DNA of 19,816 bases from positions 1 through 19,816 of the forward strand of contig JAKBCB010000013.1 of NCBI GenBank assembly GCA_021808185.1. The letters run 5' to 3'. How positions within the stretch are numbered: the first letter of the stretch is position 1; each line of letters starts with the position of its first letter. Source of the stretch: Pseudomonadota bacterium (GTDB lineage: Bacteria; Pseudomonadota; Alphaproteobacteria; Acetobacterales; Acetobacteraceae). Of this stretch, positions 16,786-19,816 are shown piece after piece. The position numbers were made by a program, and so were the translations under genes. The notes below the pieces were generated by a model. It had not been told where the DNA came from, searched no databases, and was given only the letters and a program-made list of their open reading frames with translations.

Positions 16786-18105
16786 ATGTCCACATCAACA
16801 CAAGGTTTCGCGGTTCCGCCGGCCGTCGGCGGCGCGGACGGACGACGTACGCGGGTGCGCTTCGGGATTCTGGCGCTGATCGCGGTCGGCACCATGATCA
16901 ACTACCTCGATCGCACCGTGCTCGGCATCGCCGCCCCCAGCCTTCGCCAGGATCTGGGCATCGATGCCGCCTGGATGGGCGTGGTGTTCTCCGCCTTTTC
17001 CTGGACCTACGCAGCGGCCCAGATCCCGGGTGGGGTGTTCCTGGATCGTTTCGGCGTCAAGCTGACCTATTTCCTCTCGATCACGTTCTGGTCGCTGTTC
17101 ACCCTGCTGCAAGGCTTCGCCACCGGCCTCGGCACGCTGCTCGCCTTCCGCTTCGGCCTCGGCGTGTCCGAGGCGCCCTGCTTCCCCGCCAACAGCCGCA
17201 TCGTCGGCACCTGGTTCCCGCAGGGCGAGCGTGCGCGGGCCACCAGCATCTACACGGTCGGCGAATATCTCGGCCTCGCCGTGTTCAGCCCGGCGCTGTT
17301 CTGGATCATGGGCCTGTTCGGCTGGCAGGCGTTGTTCCTCGTCGTCGGCATTGTTGGCATCGCCTTCGGCATCGTCTGGTGGCTCGCCTATCGCGAGCCG
17401 CACGAGAGCCGGGGCGTCAGCCGCGCCGAGCTTGACTACATCCGCGCCGGTGGCGGCCTGAGCCAGACCACGGCCAAGGTGGCGTTCTCCTGGGCCAATG
17501 TCGGCAAGCTGCTATCCTATCGGCAGGTCTGGGGTGCCGCGATCGGCCAATTCGCGGGCAACTCCACGCTCGTGTTCTTCCTGACCTGGTTTCCGACCTA
17601 TCTGGCGACCGAGCGGCACATGGGCTGGGTCAAGGTCGGCTTCTTCGCGGTGCTGCCGTTCCTGGCCGCAGCCGTCGGCGTGGCCTTTGGCGGCTGGGTA
17701 TCGGACCGGCTGCTGGCCCGCACCGGCTCGGCGAATATCGCGCGCAAACTGCCGATCATCGGCGGGCTGCTGCTCGCCTCCGGCATCGTCGCCGCTAATT
17801 ATGTGGACAGCAACGCGGTTGTGATCGCGATTCTCTCGGTCGCTTTCTTCGGTCAGGGCATGGTCGGGCTGGGCTGGACGCTGATCTCGGACATCGCGCC
17901 CAAGCAGCTGATGGGCCTGACCGGCGGGCTGTTCAACTTCGCCGCCAACCTTGCCGGCATCGTCACCCCGCTGGTGATCGGCTTCATCGTCAGCGCCACC
18001 GGCTCCTTCGTCGGCGCCCTGGCGTTCGTCGGCATCGTGGCGCTGCTCGGCGCGCTGTCTTACATCTTCATCCTGGGCGACGTGCACCGGATCGAACTCG
18101 ACTGA
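16786..18105 (+). CDS. MFS transporter, anion:cation symporter (ACS) family
   Basis: This 439-residue protein has about twelve membrane spans in two halves around a cytoplasmic loop (about residues 200-240). MINYLDRTVLGIAAPSLRQDLG in the first span region and GGVFLDRFGVK in the following loop are typical of ACS-family organic-acid/hexuronate/phthalate symporters, as is GVSEAPCFPANSRIVGTWFP. It would import an organic anion with protons across the inner membrane. Lying just after the shikimate/quinate dehydrogenase, and divergent from quiC, it most likely carries quinate, shikimate, dehydroshikimate or a related acid. ATG 16786 is preceded by GGGGAAGG. The last 38 bases overlap the convergent TetR gene. 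Family call is firm; substrate is inferred from neighbours only. Confidence 0.92.
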   Translation: MSTSTQGFAVPPAVGGADGRRTRVRFGILALIAVGTMINYLDRTVLGIAAPSLRQDLGIDAAWMGVVFSAFSWTYAAAQIPGGVFLDRFGVKLTYFLSITFWSLFTLLQGFATGLGTLLAFRFGLGVSEAPCFPANSRIVGTWFPQGERARATSIYTVGEYLGLAVFSPALFWIMGLFGWQALFLVVGIVGIAFGIVWWLAYREPHESRGVSRAELDYIRAGGGLSQTTAKVAFSWANVGKLLSYRQVWGAAIGQFAGNSTLVFFLTWFPTYLATERHMGWVKVGFFAVLPFLAAAVGVAFGGWVSDRLLARTGSANIARKLPIIGGLLLASGIVAANYVDSNAVVIAILSVAFFGQGMVGLGWTLISDIAPKQLMGLTGGLFNFAANLAGIVTPLVIGFIVSATGSFVGALAFVGIVALLGALSYIFILGDVHRIELD

Positions 18106-18787
18106 CCTCGGCGAGCGGCGAGGCGGCGGCGGTGTCGTCGCCTTGCAGGTAGCGCAGGATCGCATCGCCGATCAGCCGCTTGTGCCGCGCCCGTATTTCT
18201 GGCGCGGACAGATCGCGGCTGAACAGCGTGCCGAACGTGTAGCGGTTGGCAACACGGAAGAAGCAGAACGCGCTGATCATCATGTGCATGTCCACCGCGT
18301 CCGCCGTCGCGCGAAATACGCCCTCCGCCCGCCCGCGCTCCAAAATGGATGCGAGGCTTTCGATCACCGGGATGTTCAGGGAGCGGATCTTCTCCGATGT
18401 CGCCAGGAACTTCCCATGGTGGATGTTCTCGATGCAGACAAGGCGGATGAAGTCCGGATGCGCGTCCTGGTAGTCGAAGGTGAACTCCACCAGGCGCCGG
18501 ATCGCCGCCAACGGTGCGAGGTTCTGTAGATCGAGCGTCTGCTCGATGGCCCGGATGTCGCCGTACGCCTGCTCCAGCACGGCGAGGTACAGCCCTTCCT
18601 TGCTGCCGAAGTAGTAGTAGATCATCCGTTTGGTGGTGTGCGTCAGCGCCGCGATCGCGTCCACTCGCGCGCCGCTCAGCCCATGTTCGACGAATTCGCT
18701 GCGGGCCACGGCCAGGATGTTTTGCCGCGTGGCTGCCGGATCAGGCTTGCGCGAGCGTCGTTCGGCTTGGGTGGGCGCGTTCGGCAT
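18068..18787 (-). CDS. TetR/AcrR family transcriptional regulator
   Basis: This 239-residue regulator has an N-terminal helix-turn-helix at about residues 20-66 (TRQNILAVARSEFVEHGLSGARVDAIA, then HTTKRMIYYYFGSKEGLY), the TetR signature. A helical ligand-binding half follows, with FDYQDAHPDFIRLVCIENIHHGK typical of one large TetR C-terminal family. The 3' end overlaps the MFS gene by 38 bases on the opposite strand. It probably represses an aromatic-acid gene set in response to a small ligand; the adjacent MFS/dehydrogenase/quiC genes are the natural target. ATG 18787 is chosen because the conserved region begins shortly after. No good Shine-Dalgarno precedes it, so the start is uncertain; the frame is open further upstream, but that overlaps the adenosyltransferase gene. 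Confidence 0.92.
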   Translation of the reverse strand: MPNAPTQAERRSRKPDPAATRQNILAVARSEFVEHGLSGARVDAIAALTHTTKRMIYYYFGSKEGLYLAVLEQAYGDIRAIEQTLDLQNLAPLAAIRRLVEFTFDYQDAHPDFIRLVCIENIHHGKFLATSEKIRSLNIPVIESLASILERGRAEGVFRATADAVDMHMMISAFCFFRVANRYTFGTLFSRDLSAPEIRARHKRLIGDAILRYLQGDDTAAASPLAEVSRVRSGARRPG

Positions 18788-18846
18788 GTATGGTCCGAGC
18801 AAATGGCTGGCCGCGAAAATACGCAGCGGCTCGGCGGAATGCCAGA

Positions 18847-18868
18847 CGGCGCCTACCGATTGGCGCCG
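18847..18868 (-). terminator. Inverted repeat over the pduO-type stop codon
   Basis: CGGCGCC (18847-18853) and GGCGCCG (18862-18868) form a 7-bp stem with an 8-base loop that contains most of the stop codon of the minus-strand adenosyltransferase gene. No T run follows on that strand. It may limit read-through or stabilise the 3' end of the transcript. Confidence 0.25.
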
Positions 18869-19413
18869 GGCACCCACAGCACGTCGTTCGCCCCATTGCC
18901 GTTCAGCCGGCGGCCGAGCACGAACAAGTGGTCCGACAGCCGGTTCAGGTAGCGCACGACGGCCAGATTGATCGTCTCCACATGGCTCAGCGCCACCACC
19001 CGCCGCTCCGCCCGCCGCACCGACACGCGAGCGAGGTGGGCATGCGCCGCCGCCGCCGTGCCACCGGGGAGAACAAAGCTGGTCAGAGGCGGCAGGCCGG
19101 CGTTCATCTCCGCGACCTCCTGCTCCAGCCGCAGGCTGGGTGCGTCGGTCATCCGCAGCCGGTCGCCTGCCTCGCCCGGCACGCACAGATCGGCGCCGAG
19201 ATCGAACAGGTCGTTCTGGATCCGCGCCAGCATCGCGTCCGCTGCGGCGTCGGCCTCGGTGTGCAGCCGCAGCGCGCCGATGGCGGCGTTGGCCTCGTCC
19301 ACACTGCCGAACGCCTCCACCCGCGCCACGTCCTTGGCCACCCGTGAGCCGTCGCCGAGCGAGGTCTCGCCCCTATCGCCGCCGCGCGTGACCACGCGAT
19401 CGATCTTCACCAT
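18853..19413 (-). CDS. Cob(I)alamin adenosyltransferase, PduO type
   Basis: This 186-residue protein carries the PduO/MMAB signatures in order: TRGGDRGETSLGDGSRVAKD (ATP-binding N-terminal loop), EAFGSVDEANAAIG, FVLPGGT with the ARVSVRRAERRVV helix, and NRLSDHLFVLGRRLN near the C-terminus. It transfers the adenosyl group from ATP to reduced cobalamin, producing coenzyme B12 in the cytoplasm, either in salvage or for B12-dependent mutases. ATG 19413 follows AAGGCGGG at about six bases. It begins 12 bases after the TonB stop, on the same strand, so the two are likely co-transcribed. Length and motifs are normal. Confidence 0.95.
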   Translation of the reverse strand: MVKIDRVVTRGGDRGETSLGDGSRVAKDVARVEAFGSVDEANAAIGALRLHTEADAAADAMLARIQNDLFDLGADLCVPGEAGDRLRMTDAPSLRLEQEVAEMNAGLPPLTSFVLPGGTAAAAHAHLARVSVRRAERRVVALSHVETINLAVVRYLNRLSDHLFVLGRRLNGNGANDVLWVPGANR

Positions 19414-19425
19414 GACAATCCCGCC

Positions 19426-19816
19426 TTACTGATCGAGTACAAAGCTTACCGGCTGGTCCCGGGTCGAAGCCACAGGTTGCCCGTTTTCCTCCGCTGGCAA
19501 GAAGCGCCAGCGGGCCAGTGCCGCGATGGCCGCCGAGTCGAGCACCGCAACGCCGGAGGACCGAAGGGTCTCGACCCGCGTCACCGCGCCATCCGGGGCG
19601 ATATACATGCGCAACAGTACGGTGCCGTGCTGGCGCAAGCGGCGGGCGACCTCCGGGTAGGCCGGTGCGCGGTTGTCCGGGCGGTCGCGCGCCGGGATGA
19701 TCGTGGGGTCGGGGCGCTCGACCCGCACCCCCGGCGCGGCGCTGTCCGGCCGGGGCGGCGCCGGCGCGGCGACGGGGGGCGGCGTGGCCGGATCGCCCGC
19801 CGTCGGCACCGGCTGC
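19426..19816 (-). CDS. TonB family protein, C-terminal part (5' truncated by window edge)
   Basis: About 129 residues are visible and the frame stays open to the right edge, so the N-terminus (expected membrane anchor) is outside. Seen first is a Pro/Ala-rich stretch, the usual periplasmic linker. Then comes a TonB C-terminal domain: YPEVARRLRQHGTVLLRMYIAPDGAVTRVETLRSSG, the LDSAAIAALARWRFLPA motif, and a short last strand. TonB proteins transmit proton-motive energy from ExbBD to outer-membrane receptors for siderophores or cobalamin. The tight 12-base gap to the cobalamin adenosyltransferase may be functional (B12 uptake and activation) or simply operon packing. A GTG at 19809 is in frame but lies within the Pro-rich linker, so it is not a credible start. 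Confidence 0.88.
   Translation of the reverse strand, partial: QPVPTAGDPATPPPVAAPAPPRPDSAAPGVRVERPDPTIIPARDRPDNRAPAYPEVARRLRQHGTVLLRMYIAPDGAVTRVETLRSSGVAVLDSAAIAALARWRFLPAEENGQPVASTRDQPVSFVLDQ

Noticed and set aside
18788..19186. Possible N-terminal extension of the TetR regulator
   Set aside because: It overlaps the cobalamin adenosyltransferase gene and is low-complexity Arg/Gly sequence.

Overview
The window is GC-rich (mostly G/C third codon positions) and densely packed with genes. It reads as chromosomal DNA of an alphaproteobacterium. The clearest lineage marker is a DUF2336 protein (7456-8568), a family largely confined to Alphaproteobacteria. An Acetobacteraceae/Rhodospirillales-type host is my guess. 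No rRNA, tRNA, CRISPR array, insertion sequence or integrase was found, and no gene-free stretch exceeds about 190 bases.

Region 1 (1-7361, + strand) looks like a catabolic/uptake operon. It has the 3' end of a hydantoinase A/oxoprolinase-type gene, an isochorismatase-fold hydrolase, a fumarate-reductase-like FAD oxidoreductase, then a branched-chain-amino-acid-type (HAAT) ABC importer: binding protein, LivH, a LivM-LivG fusion, and LivF. The first three genes are joined by ATGA stop/start overlaps. The transporter follows a 171-base spacer that can form hairpins. The likely job is import of an amide, cyclic amide or carboxylate and its hydrolysis/oxidation; the substrate cannot be read from sequence. 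A DUF2336 gene follows.

Region 2 (8582-12159) has a fumarylacetoacetate-hydrolase-family gene on the minus strand, divergent from an acyl-CoA ligase and a p-hydroxycinnamoyl-CoA hydratase/lyase-like enzyme. The last two resemble the fcs-ech pair that turns hydroxycinnamates into benzaldehydes plus acetyl-CoA. However, the hydratase/lyase lacks the Ser and Tyr linked to the phenol end of the substrate in the characterised enzyme.

Region 3 (12256-13902) is a TPR protein with a C-terminal GT-D-like (DUF1792-type) putative glycosyltransferase domain, unrelated in function to its neighbours.

Region 4 (13847-18787) is a quinate/shikimate-type module. A two-domain 3-dehydroshikimate dehydratase (quiC type, minus strand) is divergent from an NAD-type shikimate/quinate dehydrogenase and an ACS-family MFS transporter. 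A TetR regulator lies convergent at the far end. Together they would import a hydroaromatic acid, oxidise it and dehydrate it to protocatechuate. Dehydroquinase and ring-cleavage genes are not in the window.

Region 5 (18853-19816, minus strand) holds a TonB protein cut by the window edge and a PduO-type cobalamin adenosyltransferase. The best candidates for something unusual are the altered active sites of the isochorismatase-fold and hydratase/lyase-like enzymes, the TPR/GT-D protein, and a probable CTG start of livH.
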